Below, in pieces: positions 46,941 through 58,841 of a stretch of DNA of 64,000 nt. The first letter of the stretch is position 1. The number at the start of each line of letters is the position of its first letter. The position numbers and the translations under genes were made by a program. The DNA lies in contig JAZGTN010000149.1 of assembly GCA_037783415.1 (NCBI GenBank), positions 806,001 to 870,000 on the forward strand. The letters run 5' to 3'. The stretch comes from Leptasterias polaris. Taxonomy: Eukaryota > Echinodermata > Asteroidea > Forcipulatida > Asteriidae. The notes beneath the pieces were generated by a model. It did not search any database. It worked only from the letters and a program-made list of their open reading frames with translations, and was not told where the DNA came from.

Positions 46941-49660
46941 AGTGTTAAGATCGGTCATCTGTTTACTGTATTACATCATGACAATGTTCGAAAACATTCT
47001 CTCTGTATTCTTCAACTTTGACAATTTCAGCTGCAATGGGCTGTGCAATTTAGACCATATCAGTAGCATTTGCATCTTCCATGCTGGGTCCATCCCCAGT
47101 CTGCAGGACTTTGTGTTTCAGGCTGACAAACTATCGACTGGCTCCATATGCAACCTGCATGTATGCTGCCTGCTTGGCATGCTGAATGAGTGCCGCTCGA
47201 GTTGGAGGAATGGCTTCATAAGATCTCTGCTTTCGAGCAAACATGTCGAGCCGAGCATCGTCAACACCCTCTGCGGTACTAGGCCTGTCATACATAATAA
47301 CAACAAACCTCTCCAAGTTATTAAGGTCACTTTCTTCCAGTATTGGTGGATACTCACTGAGCTTGGCAAATATTTTGGTGGTCTCAGGGTACATGTGTTC
47401 CATGTCTGCCAAGCTGATTTTTTGCCTTTACCATGGAAGGCAGACACAGCATCGCAGCCTGTGAATCCGTGGAAGAATAGCATGCCTCTGGACTTGTCAG
47501 AGCCAACTGCGATTGTCATTTCATTTATGGGAATCCACCTCAGCTTGGCTCCTACCCCAAAGAAGATCCACAGCTTCTAGAGACCAAGATTCTGCAGGGA
47601 TGGAAGAACCAATTTAACTACTATGATGAGGACATCAGTGTCATTAGCTTTGATGATGAGATTTTTGCCGCCCGCTGCAACTGCTTGTGTGGCATGCACA
47701 AAGATCCAGGTGTCTGCTTTCTCGTGGGTACATGGAGCCACATTTTCTTGGGTGATTGGCTGATTGCAGAGAGCCTCTTCTCCCTTTGTGATAACAACAA
47801 TGCAGTACAAATCTCAATTATCTTGCCAGCCAGAAAGTGGAAGAGCTCTGTCTTGTTATCATCATCCCTGAGGAAGCTCCTCCAGTTCTGGGGTACTGAG
47901 GTGCATTTACCTGTCGCTCTGCGTCTTGCACATAGCCCTCGCTTTGACCTCGTTTCTGCCTTTACACTAGATGGAAGATTGACATCAAACACAATGTCTG
48001 TCCTTTTGTACTTGGAAGAGTATGATTTTTTCTTTAAAGTAGGAAGGACATCCAGTTCGGCATAGTCATCAAACGTCTTTGACCTTCGTCGTGGCAAGGC
48101 GTTCACCAAAGGTGACCCATCAATAATTATTACATCGACCTCCGGTTCAGTGTCTGGTATCACAACAAGGCTCTCAAGAATGGCAGCAAGCTGGGATTGT
48201 TGGCATGTGCAAAGCTTTCCACCATCACTAAGTGCAGCTGGAAAAGGCCGATTTTCGGGTTGAAAGAACTTTTGAAGGTCACACTCTCTGGTCCGGAATG
48301 AGATGAAGGTTTTGAAAAAGAGTTGGCAGTCTTCCTTCAGCCCTGTTTGCTTGCGGACATTGTGCACTGGTTCTTGTCGAAAGAAATATATCGTGTTCAT
48401 CTTCACTGGTTCATAGAAGACACATTTGTTGTTACTTTCTAGCACCTTCATGAATTTCTTGAAGCGGATTCTGCCTCGCTCAAGGTGTGTGGATGAATCA
48501 TTTTAGCAGCCCTGGGGTGTGGGTAATTTTCTTTGTATCAAGTGTCAGTAGATCAGTGGTTTCTTCTTGGAATGGATTTCTCAAATCCTGAATAGCAACA
48601 AACAGCTTCTGCACTTTCTCCAAGAAGACTATCTGGGCTCGTCTTGTCTGTTCATGATGTCTGGTACAGTCATTGCCAACTTTGGCATCTGAAGCAACAT
48701 CATACTTGGCAACCAAGTAGCTTACTTCAGGACCAGCAACCATCCACCTTCTCAGCGCTGATGGATCTTCAGTGACGCCAATTGCACCCCATCACCTTTA
48801 ATGACGGCATTCGCATGTTCATGAGCCTGGTCTATGGCCATTGCTGAGAAGTCCCGTGAAGTTTTGTGCACCACAAATTTTCCACCGTTGAATTCATTAG
48901 CAACTTGTAGGTGTTTCTGCTCTAGAGTCATCATGTCTCTCAGATGGACGGGGAGCCACCGTGCATATTCGATATTGTTATTTGCAAAGAAGAATGGAAT
49001 CAGTTCAGTGAGTGCAAGACAGTAGGATGTGAAGTTAGCTTCTCTTATAATGACCTAAAGAGTGACAGAATCACCAGTTCCATGTACAGAACCAGGTTCC
49101 AGCACTGGAATTGAGGGCTTTGTAGTTTGCGTCTCTGACACCAGTCTTCATAAGTCAAAACTCTGTCAGAGCCTTCCTCTGCTTCACTGCAGTTGTCTGC
49201 ATAGGCTGCCTTCATGGTTTGTATAGACTGTTCGCTGTTATTTGGTGCATCTGACGTGTTCTTGTGACACTTGATGCTGACAGAAATTGTTTTGCAGTAC
49301 CAGCAGAGGCAATTTCTGCCTCAACAAGGGCTCTTGTCCATCCACTGTTTTGCAGCAGAGTTCCGATCGACCTCAATGCAGCCATCTCAATATGCAGTCC
49401 ACCAAACATGATGATAAACTTGTTCTCACCAAATTGCTCAGGCCAGTGCCACTGGATCTGCTTGGCTACAGCGTTGATTGGCTGGTCAGCAGCAATGACA
49501 GGTACTTGTCCTGAGTTGAGGAATGCTACCGTATCCTTGATCTTTTCCATCACGTCTCACATTTGCTACCGACTGGGCTTGATCTCGAAGAAGAGGTAAC
49601 GGTGAAACTTCAAATGCTGGGCTCCTCTTTTTGATGCGTGATGGGCTGATCAAGTAACAT
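46941..49660 (-). pseudogene. Decayed gene of a repetitive family, left palindrome arm and beyond
   Basis: The frame reads right to left in pieces joined by frameshifts and stops: KIKDTVAFLNSGQVPVIAADQ and QIQWHWPEQFGENKFIIMFGG (49553-49212), VVHKTSRDFSAMAIDQAHEH (48934-48752), WMVAGPEVSYLVAKYD (48743-48498), the 276-residue frame at 48451-47621, then EKADTWIFVHATQA and ANDTDVLIIVV (PIN-like strand pattern), then FFHGFTGCDAVSAFHGKGKK (47519 on), and finally, one frame over, NNLERFVVIMYDRPSTAEGV (to 47131). From memory these motifs belong to one long protein family present in many copies in aquatic animal genomes. I cannot name it firmly, and no biochemical role is established to my knowledge. 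It continues about 250 bases past the palindrome border. Confidence 0.65.
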
Positions 49661-49792
49661 CTACTGCCCTGTATACATTCTGGATGACACTGACCTTCTC
49701 TAGCTACTCATACTCTAGTGCCAGGTGTGATGTCAGTTGTAAATATAATAAATGACACTTGTTGAAGTTGACAACTGTTGTTTTATTGTCGA

Positions 49793-50953
49793 GTTAAAGG
49801 GACACACCGGCTTCGTTGGGCTATTTTGGCTACAAAATAGACTAAAACATGACTCCAAAGGTCTTCAAGGAATGGAGAAGAAAGGTTCCTTAAAGAAACC
49901 ATCAATTTTGGTCGTTTTTGAGCATTTTTCAAAAAACGAAAGTCACGTGGGTTATCCGAACCACATTTTTGGTTCGGATAACCCTCGTGATCTTCGGAGT
50001 TAGTTTTACTTCCAGCCGTATACAAATTAATTACTGCACCGAATTCAACTCTGTTTTTCAACAAGAATTCATGAGTACTTGACACACAAAAATACGTATT
50101 CAAATTATGGATACAAGTTGTAAATAATACAAAAAAATCGAACGTAAGATTTTATTTCAGAGAGTCCGAGCAACGGAAGCGTGTCTTACAGTGCACAGCG
50201 TAACACAGGGACAGTCGCGTAGCTGGCTTGCAGAGTAGCTACACGTAACACAGGGACAGTCGTGTAGCTGGCTTGCAGAGCATTGAAAAGTTGCGATTTT
50301 GAAACAACGGATTCGATCAGCGAGGTGTACCGACTAGCAAACCCGCAATAAACAACAACGTAGTTTTGGTGGTCTCGCTCCCTACCCCTCCCACATGTTC
50401 ATGAGCTTCCAGGTACAGCTATCTCTTGGCTAGTGGGTTTTCGTCGCGCTAGCACCGCCGAGATACTCTGCAAGCCAGCTACACGACTGTCCCTGTGTTA
50501 CGTGTAGCTACTCTGCAAGCCAGCTACGCGACTGTCCCTGTGTTACGCTGTGCACTGTAAGACACGCTTCCGTTGCTCGGACTCTCTGAAATAAAATCTT
50601 ACGTTCGATTTTTTTGTATTATTTACAACTTGTATCCATAATTTGAATACGTATTTTTGTGTGTCAAGTACTCATGAATTCTTGTTAAAAAACAGAGTTG
50701 AATTCGGTGCAGTAATTAATTTGTATACGGCTGGAAGTAAAACTAACTCCGAAGATCACGAGGGTTATCCGAACCAAAAATGTGGTTCGGATAACCCACG
50801 TGACTTTCGTTTTTTGAAAAATGCTCAAAAACGACCAAAATTGATGGTTTCTTTAAGGAACCTTTCTTCTCCATTCCTTGAAGACCTTTGGAGTCATGTT
50901 TTAGTCTATTTTGTAGCCAAAATAGCCCAACGAAGCCGGTGTGTCCCTTTAAC
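49793..50953. mobile_element. Possible foldback transposon at the palindrome centre
   Basis: The motif TTAAAGGGACACACCGG begins at 49793 and its inverse ends at 50953, so the central 1.16 kb has the form of a transposon with TIRs. The same motif ends the direct repeats at 53591-53607 and 54654-54671. A TSD cannot be read because the flanks are also inverted copies. No coding is supported here: the open frames 49752-50103 are partly mirrored pairs without known domains. Confidence 0.4.
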
Positions 50954-51099
50954 TCGACAATAAAACAACAGTTGTCAACTTCAACAAGTGTCATTTATTA
51001 TATTTACAACTGACATCACACCTGGCACTAGAGTATGAGTAGCTAGAGAAGGTCAGTGTCATCCAGAATGTATACAGGGCAGTAGATGTTACTTGATCA

Positions 51100-53373
51100 G
51101 CCCATCACGCATCAAAAAGAGGAGCCCAGCATTTGAAGTTTCACCGTTACCTCTTCTTCGAGATCAAGCCCAGTCGGTAGCAAATGTGAGACGTGATGGA
51201 AAAGATCAAGGATACGGTAGCATTCCTCAACTCAGGACAAGTACCTGTCATTGCTGCTGACCAGCCAATCAACGCTGTAGCCAAGCAGATCCAGTGGCAC
51301 TGGCCTGAGCAATTTGGTGAGAACAAGTTTATCATCATGTTTGGTGGACTGCATATTGAGATGGCTGCATTGAGGTCGATCGGAACTCTGCTGCAAAACA
51401 GTGGATGGACAAGAGCCCTTGTTGAGGCAGAAATTGCCTCTGCTGGTACTGCAAAACAATTTCTGTCAGCATCAAGTGTCACAAGAACACGTCAGATGCA
51501 CCAAATAACAGCGAACAGTCTATACAAACCATGAAGGCAGCCTATGCAGACAACTGCAGTGAAGCAGAGGAAGGCTCTGACAGAGTTTTGACTTATGAAG
51601 ACTGGTGTCAGAGACGCAAACTACAAAGCCCTCAATTCCAGTGCTGGAACCTGGTTCTGTACATGGAACTGGTGATTCTGTCACTCTTTAGGTCATTATA
51701 AGAGAAGCTAACTTCACATCCTACTGTCTTGCACTCACTGAACTGATTCCATTCTTCTTTGCAAATAACAATATCGAATATGCACGGTGGCTCCCCGTCC
51801 ATCTGAGAGACATGATGACTCTAGAGCAGAAACACCTACAAGTTGCTAATGAATTCAACGGTGGAAAATTTGTGGTGCACAAAACTTCACGGGACTTCTC
51901 AGCAATGGCCATAGACCAGGCTCATGAACATGCGAATGCCGTCATTAAAGGTGATGGGGTGCAATTGGCGTCACTGAAGATCCATCAGCGATGAGAAGGT
52001 GGATGGTTGCTGGTCCTGAAGTAAGCTACTTGGTTGCCAAGTATGATGTTGCTTCAGATGCCAAAGTTGGCAATGACTGTACCAGACATCATGAACAGAC
52101 AAGACGAGCCCAGATAGTCTTCTTGGAGAAAGTGCAGAAGCTGTTTGTTGCTATTCAGGATTTGAGAAATCCATTCCAAGAAGAAACCACTGATCTACTG
52201 ACACTTGATACAAAGAAAATTACCCACACCCCAGGGCTGCTAAAATGATTCATCCACACACCTTGAGCGAGGCAGAATCCGCTTCAAGAAATTCATGAAG
52301 GTGCTAGAAAGTAACAACAAATGTGTCTTCTATGAACCAGTGAAGATGAACACGATATATTTCTTTCGACAAGAACCAGTGCACAATGTCCGCAAGCAAA
52401 CAGGGCTGTAGGAAGACTGCCAACTCTTTTTCAAAACCTTCATCTCATTCCGGACCAGAGAGTGTGACCTTCAAAAGTTCTTTCAACCCGAAAATCGGCC
52501 TTTTCCAGCTGCACTTAGTGATGGTGGAAAGCTTTGCACATGCCAACAATCCCAGCTTGCTGCCATTCTTGAGAGCCTTGTTGTGATACCAGACACTGAA
52601 CCGGAGGTCGATGTAATAATTATTGATGGGTCACCTTTGGTGAACGCCTTGCCACGACGAAGGTCAAAGACGTTTGATGACTATGCCGAACTGGATGTCC
52701 TTCCTACTTTAAAGAAAAAATCATACTCTTCCAAGTACAAAAGGACAGACATTGTGTTTGATGTCAATCTTCCATCTAGTGTAAAGGCAGAAACGAGGTC
52801 AAAGCGAGGGCTATGTGCAAGACGCAGAGCGACAGGTAAATGCACCTCAGTACCCCAGAACTGGAGGAGCTTCCTCAGGGATGATGATAACAAGACAGAG
52901 CTCTTCCACTTTCTGGCTGGCAAGATAATTGAGATTTGTACTGCATTGTTGTTATCACAAAGGGAGAAGAGGCTCTCTGCAATCAGCCAATCACCCAAGA
53001 AAATGTGGCTCCATGTACCCACGAGAAAGCAGACACCTGGATCTTTGTGCATGCCACACAAGCAGTTGCAGCGGGCGGCAAAAATCTCATAATCAAAGCT
53101 AATGACACTGATGTCCTCATCATAGTAGTTAAATTGGTTCTTCCATCCCTGCAGAATCTTGGTCTCTAGAAGCTGTGGATCTTCTTTGGGGTAGGAGCCA
53201 AGCTGAGGTGGATTCCCATAAATGAAATGACAATCGCAGTTGGCTCTGACAAGTCCAGAGGCATGCTATTCTTCCACGGATTCACAGGCTGCGATGCTGT
53301 GTCTGCCTTCCATGGTAAAGGCAAAAAATCAGCTTGGCAGACATGGAACACATGTACCCTGAGACCACCAAAA
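51100..53373 (+). pseudogene. Same decayed gene, right palindrome arm, truncated
   Basis: Mirror image of the left copy, read left to right, with matching frames at 51193-51534, 51812-51994, 51991-52248, 52583-53092 and 53227-53373. It shares the old defects (the stop after LQNLGL and the frameshift before MEKIKD). It has one private nonsense change: TAG near 52409, where the left copy has AAG in TGLKEDC. It ends abruptly at 53373 in the middle of the gene, whereas the left copy goes on. The palindrome copy was therefore made from the left one, or both were made from a longer source. Confidence 0.65.
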
Positions 53374-54672
53374 CACTTACATAAACAGAGCACCAGTCTA
53401 CTTGCAACATTGCACAGCATGTATCCCTTGACAGCAACGGCTGGTAAAGCGTATACGATGACCTTTGACCGCTTTTGTTTTTTCGGTCATTTCTCGTTAA
53501 TTACGTGATATTTTTGTATACATTTTTTTAAAAAACCATCTAGAAATAATTGTCTTTGATTCTACATGACTAAATTACGTAAACAGGTAACCGGTGTGTC
53601 CCTTTAAGAGGTGGAAAAAATACCTCACTCGAAATTTCTATTTCATCTCTCGACTGACAAAATTCCAACAAAATCATTTGGTTTCCTCAAAATATTATTT
53701 AAATTAATCAAAATATATTTTTGTCACATAAAATACTATTTTTTATTTTGTGAACAAAGTTTGTTTTTCTAGGTAACAAAAAAGATTTTCCCTAGAAAAT
53801 ATGTTTTCGTTCTCTCGAACGTGCATTCTTTCCCCCGAAATACGATTTTGTTCTCCAGAAATACGCTTTCGTTCCCTGAAGATACGCAGTCGTTTCCTCG
53901 AAATATGATTTTGTTTGCACAAAATATACTTTCGTTCGCTTGGAATATGCTTTCAGTCCCTAAAAATACGCGTTTTTTCCCCCGAAAGGAGATTTCGTTC
54001 ACTAAACACAAGCTTTCATTTCCTCGAAATACGACTTTGAATTGTTTGCCCGAAACATACTTTCGTTCATCCGAAATATGCTTTCGTTCCCTAAATATAC
54101 ACCTTCGTTCCCTCGCAATGACATTTTGTTCCCCCAAATTCCTCTTTGTTCCCTCAAGATATTTAGCTTTTGTTCCCTCAAGATAGCTTTTGTTCCCCTG
54201 AAGTCCACTCACACCAACTTGTTAAATTCCCTAGTGAGGGGCGACTTTGAGAGGGGACGAGTTTGTATGTGAGGGGGCGACTTTGCTAGGGGGCGACTTT
54301 TTAGTTGGTGACTTTGTAATTGGCGACTTTGCTTGGAGGCGAGTTGACTGGTTTTCGTGTCTGTTGTTTATACACACTTTCAACAGATGGATAACGTCGA
54401 CTGGATCCTCATGCCTTGCCGTAGTAAAACATTCACATAAACAGAGCACCGGTCTACTTGCAACAGTGCACAGCAAGTATCCCGTAAATTTTCACTTGCA
54501 ACGGCTGGTAAAGCGTATACGCTGACCTTTGACCGATTTTGTTGTTTTTCAGTCATTTCTCGTTAATTACGTGATATTTTTGTATAAAAAATATAAAAAT
54601 CATCTAGAAATAATTGTCTTTGATTCTACTTGACTAAATTACGTAAACAGTTAACTGGTGTGTCCCTTTAAC
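53374..54672. repeat. Direct repeat pair flanking a TTCGTTCCC array
   Basis: Blocks of about 240 bases at 53374-53609 and 54432-54672 share acataaacagagcacc.gtctacttgcaac, ggctggtaaagcgtatac and aattgtctttgattctac, and both finish with ggtgtgtccctttaa. Between them are about 25 degenerate units of ttcgttccctcgaaatacg type (53640-54200) and a short (gggcgactttg)n array (54236-54350). The left block starts exactly at the palindrome's outer border. Confidence 0.8.
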
Positions 54673-55557
54673 TATTTTAGAAAAAGACAAGAAATAATAA
54701 TAATATATATGTGTCAAATTGTATACTAGATCACAAGTTGGATAAATGATCATGTGTACATAGGTTCAACCATTTGCTTCATATTGCTTCATATACATCA
54801 ACCACTACCTGTAGATCAATATCACTCTGCAAGACGCACTGCATTTTTAGATGTGGTTTTCACTTTGATGCACATACTTCTTTGATGCACATACTTCATT
54901 TATTTGTACATTTCTTTTCAATATCATTTTAAATGAACACTTGAAAACCTGGTAAGTTTCGGTAAGATTGCTTGAGTAATTCCAACTGACACATCACCAC
55001 TAGTTATTGATATCAGTTTGCTCTCTACCTACAAGTTACACTTGCTTCAAGGACCTAAGAATAAATATTGAGCTCAACACTTGACTCATTTAAAATTACT
55101 ACTCTCAAATCACACAAAATCTACTAACATGTGTTTCGCTAGACCTTTCTAAATTGTATATTATTACCCAACCCCACCAAAAAAAAAAAAACTAAGTCCA
55201 ATTAAAAAGTTCCACTAACATTTACAATCATGGTTATCTAGCTTTTGTGCCTAATGAGCAAAATTAGGAACAGGCAAATCAGAGTTGACAATAATATACT
55301 AGTGTGGGGAAGTGATATTATAATGTTAAAAGAAAGCAACATCAGCAGTGGCTGCTGAATGTGCCGCAGCACCTTGTAAACCCTTACAAGGTGTTACATA
55401 AAAAGGTCTCATAATTACAAACTTTAAAAACCTGTCTGGAAACAAATAATAACTTGAGATAACATCCAATCGATTCACTTTTCCATTTTAGTTGTAAAAT
55501 CACATCCAGGCCATTCACTTTGTAATTTTTACAAATAATCTTGTTTACAAATTATTA
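54673..55557. other. Gene 2 intron 1, no gene seen
   Basis: AT-rich, with a 39-base inverse copy (55480-55518) of the sequence at 44603-44641. No open frame of interest. Confidence 0.5.
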
Positions 55558-55561
55558 GTAT

Positions 55562-56697
55562 TGTTACGAACCTCACATTGATCCATATGCCTTTCTAGCG
55601 CACTCTTTTGAGTAGCCAATAGTTATCAATGTAACAACTTAAGATCAATGCTCGATGATATAATCTAGAATTGCTAGCTTGCAACTTTCACCAACCTCAC
55701 AAGACTCCCCCGTCCAGTCAGCACATTTTAATGCCGGACCCTCGATCGTCCGAGCATGGTCTGAGGGACCAGTGCTACACCCGCTCATGTATATTCAGTG
55801 CCAGAGCCTTGTGAGCGATCTCTAAGCCACTCCCTCAATCAGCTAAAGAATAGCCATTACTTTATCACAGCGCAATGCTTTGTGTATTACTCTTGCCTGT
55901 GTACAAAAGTCGAATGCCATAACGATGTGCGTAATCGGTGTACTACACGAATCCCATGCCATAACGATGTGCGTGATCGTTGTACACGAAGCCCATGGGG
56001 TTATCCCTCCCGCCAGCGTGTGCAAGGTGCATGCAATGTGCTTTGTACACGCAACCCAATTGCGTGTATTCCTAACGTAGTAGCATTTGGTACGCAAGTG
56101 ATCTGGTGTGTTATTTCCAATGTAATATCCTTATGCACATTCTGAATTGTACACAAGCAATGGTAAGCACCGCCCTTTACGTTAGTTGTCACTCACTGTA
56201 CTCTTGCAACCCACCACTCCTTATTTGGGTTATCAACTTGCCATGTCCGATGACCTGGCAGTTTTCCATTGGTCAATACCCCATACTTGGCTAATGTTTT
56301 ATTCATTTCTATACTCTAGATTCCTATATAAACCCCAGATTTCCTTCGTCCAGGACACGCATCATGATCAGTCTGGATGCACTCATATCAGAGAATCACG
56401 ATCAGTTTAAATGCACTCAGTCAGATAAACAGCAGTCTTTACCCTATGGTAAGACTCAGATCTCAGCGAATAGCTCAGTATACCTTTATCAGTTAGACCA
56501 CGTTATACCATTTGCCTTATGGAACTCTCTAGAACAAGTAGCATTACTTACGCTACCAATATTGTAATGTAAGTTATGTGAACAATAAAACAGTTAATGA
56601 ATTTGTCACAAGTCAGACTCCCGCAAATCTCTTTATAATGATTGCCATTCCCCGTTTGGAGAAGCCTGCCCACTCGCCCCATAAGAGGAATGCAACA
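55562..56697 (+). mobile_element. Probable solo LTR, 1136 bp
   Basis: It starts TGTTACGAACC and ends GAATGCAACA (TG...CA with TGTT/AACA inverted ends). It is flanked by the direct repeat GTAT (55558-55561 and 56698-56701), a 4-bp target duplication typical of Gypsy-type and related LTR retrotransposons. Inside, TATATAAACC lies near 56326 and AATAAA near 56585, the order expected for U3-R. No internal region or second LTR is in the window. The two-copy ccataacgatgtgcgt.atcg.tgtac at 55917-55990 could be enhancer repeats. It lies in gene 2 intron 1. Confidence 0.6.
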
Positions 56698-56701
56698 GTA
56701 T

Positions 56702-57972
56702 ACTCATTACTGTTAATATTTTTAGCAAGTTTTAGTACCTAATACGTCATAGTTTCTTAATTTCAATAAGGCCTAAACAAAAATATAAATTGTTATGTTG
56801 GCGTAACGCGACTTACCTTAAAAAAGGGCCTACCCTGGATATTTTAAGTTTTTTCAAGGGAAGAAATTTAATAATTAAAGTCTACAGAAATCAGTTATAA
56901 ATACGCCTGAAAACATTTCTGACTGTTTCTCTTCAATTGTATGGCGATAGCGTTCAAGAAACTTTGGAGTGCACAATATTTTGCACAACATGCTAGAGAT
57001 CGTCGCTGGCCGATACTTTAGTGCATGTATAGTCTCGTTCAACCAGTCTGCAACAAGTGTTTAGATGATGGGAAAATTTCCCAAAATCTAGGCCATTTAA
57101 ACACTGAAAGGTCAGTATAGCTGGAATGTCCTATCATATAAAAAAATTAAAATATAAAAATATATAAAATAAAAACCCTACCTACCTACCCTATTTTTTC
57201 TGGCCCGTTACACCAATATAGGTTTTTTTTTTTGCCTAATTAATAAAACGACTAATTACTAGACTTGCCATTTTGTCTTTCCACGGGACCTATCTAGATA
57301 CGTCTCTTTACCAATGCTATACTTTGCGCACAGTGACATTTGCATGTCATGAAGTGACCTATCTTGAAGCGTAGTATTTTCACGAAGTGACCTATTTCGA
57401 TAGGTCTCTTTTATGCATTGTTTTTACACAGCGCTCTGCTAGCAAAACTCGTTTTTTTTATTTTCACGAAGTGACCTATCTATTTTCGAATTAATTACCA
57501 ATTAAAATAGTTGCAGAGATGAAAACACACATTGACATTTTTGTATGATTAAAGTAGTCAGCTTTAAGAAAAATAAAAGAAAAAATAAACAGTAGTTTGA
57601 AAAGTAGTGATTATTATATATATATATTTTTTTTTTAATACTTTGGGACGAGAAAGGTCACTTCGTGGTACCAGCGACATTATCTTTAAAATAATCTACA
57701 CATGGTTTTGTATAAACCTCAAAACTTGTCGAAATAAAGTATTCCCTTGTTTGCACATTTCAACCACGAACATACAACAAAAGAAAAATAATGTTTTTTC
57801 AAGATGCGGAGGTAAACAATAATAGGAAATCCTCGGTGGAGCCAACCAACTAATGTGTTGATGAGTAATGTACCAAATAAAACAAATAAGAGTCAAATTC
57901 AACACGCGAATTTTGTTTTGTTTAATACACTCAGTGAACATATTTCATCAGTGGCAAACATAAATTTGTCTT
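56702..57972. other. Gene 2 intron 1, left of exon 1; repeated CACGAAGTGACCTATC words
   Basis: Mostly unassigned AT-rich sequence. The word gaagtgacctatc occurs about four times at 57350-57480, a decayed short tandem repeat. No exon-like frame is seen. Confidence 0.5.
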
Positions 57973-57974
57973 AC

Positions 57975-58038
57975 CTTGTGTCCAATGTATGAACAGAACA
58001 ATCAGAATTGTTACGACAGGTTTAGGAATTGCTGGCAT
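57975..58038 (-). CDS. Gene 2, exon 1: signal peptide of secreted discoidin-domain protein
   Basis: First coding exon of a five-exon gene read right to left. It starts at an ATG (CAT at 58036-58038) and encodes 21 codons plus one base (phase 1). The peptide starts MPAIPKPVV and continues with a hydrophobic run (TILIVLFI), the shape of a secretory signal peptide. It ends at a good donor, CAAG|gtaaga. Joined to exon 2 the split codon is G|CG (Ala), in frame. Gene 1 exon 1 has the same design, the same phase and a donor of the same kind, which is the main reason to trust so short an exon. The intron that follows is 13.7 kb and holds a LTR, a palindrome and a TIR element. A TATA-like TTTATA lies a short way upstream of the ATG, but I cannot place the transcription start. 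Confidence 0.72.
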
Positions 58039-58725
58039 GCTGACAGTTTGCTGTATAAACTGCTCTGTACTACACAACACGTTTTACTCTCCTTGCATAT
58101 CTGGCTTGCATCGGGGTTTTGTTATCATTCATTAGGTGGCTCAGAAGGCCAGGTAGTGGAAAAAACCGTTTATGGTGCATGTAAAAACAAAAATTGCTGG
58201 AAAGTCTTTTGTTTTTAACAACAGTTTTCTTTACTTTTTTTTGGAGGCAGCTACTCTTCGTAAACCTCTAAGTCGAATTTAAGACAATACGGGCCACAAC
58301 GTTAAAACAAATGATATTTGCGGTGAACATAATAAGAATTGCTCCACTTGCGTAAAGTTACAGTTTTTCTTATGTGTCATGCATCGATAAAAAGAATCCA
58401 TAAATCGTAAATGCACAGCGAGCACGCTGTGAGTAGCCATAGTACAGTGTGTGGCGCCTATTGTTTCAAAGCATGTGAGTCAAACGAGGGTGGGCTGTGA
58501 AGACACGCTCACATGATAGAGCCAGACATGTTGACAAGTAGTAAAATGGAATAAACCACGCAGCAGAAGCTGACTTATTTACATGCATAATTATTATAAG
58601 AACGACACTTTTCATCGGGTTCTAACACTGACGCGCGTCAACCCTTTGACTCATTCTAACAAACCAAATTAAAGCTGTTTTTATTTCATTATTTTATTTA
58701 TTTATTCTCTCATTACAAACAGCGC

Positions 58726-58836
58726 AATAGACCCTTCTCATGAAATATGTAAATTGCACTTCGCGCGTGCGCACTAACACTTTGGTTGGCAAAATGATGT
58801 GCACATCTCTATGGCGTTTCATGGGAAGGGTCTATT
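58726..58836. mobile_element. MITE, 111 bp, with TSD
   Basis: Inverted ends AATAGACCCTTCTCATGAAA and TTTCATGGGAAGGGTCTATT (one mismatch). It is flanked by the direct repeat AGCGC (58721-58725 and 58837-58841). It lies a few hundred bases upstream of the gene 2 first exon, so it could sit in the promoter region. Confidence 0.75.
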
Positions 58837-58841
58837 AGCGC

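Larger units (their letters stand above)
47373..53373. repeat. Nearly perfect 6-kb palindrome
   Basis: Arms 47373-50280 and 50466-53373 (2908 bases each) are inverted copies around a 185-base spacer (50281-50465). Paired coordinates sum to 100746 throughout, so there is no net indel. I noticed only two base differences between arms (the TAG at 52409, and one in gaattcttgtt(g/a)aaaaac). The inner ends carry two copies of gtagctggcttgcagag with cacagggacagtcg. Both arms contain the sub-hairpin gggttatccgaacc/ggttcggataaccc (49948-49983 and 50763-50798). Confidence 0.95.

Noticed and set aside
49752..50103. Opposing open frames of 83 and 106 codons at the palindrome core
   Set aside because: Both occur as mirror pairs, overlap antisense, lack known motifs, and span the hairpin gggttatccgaacc.
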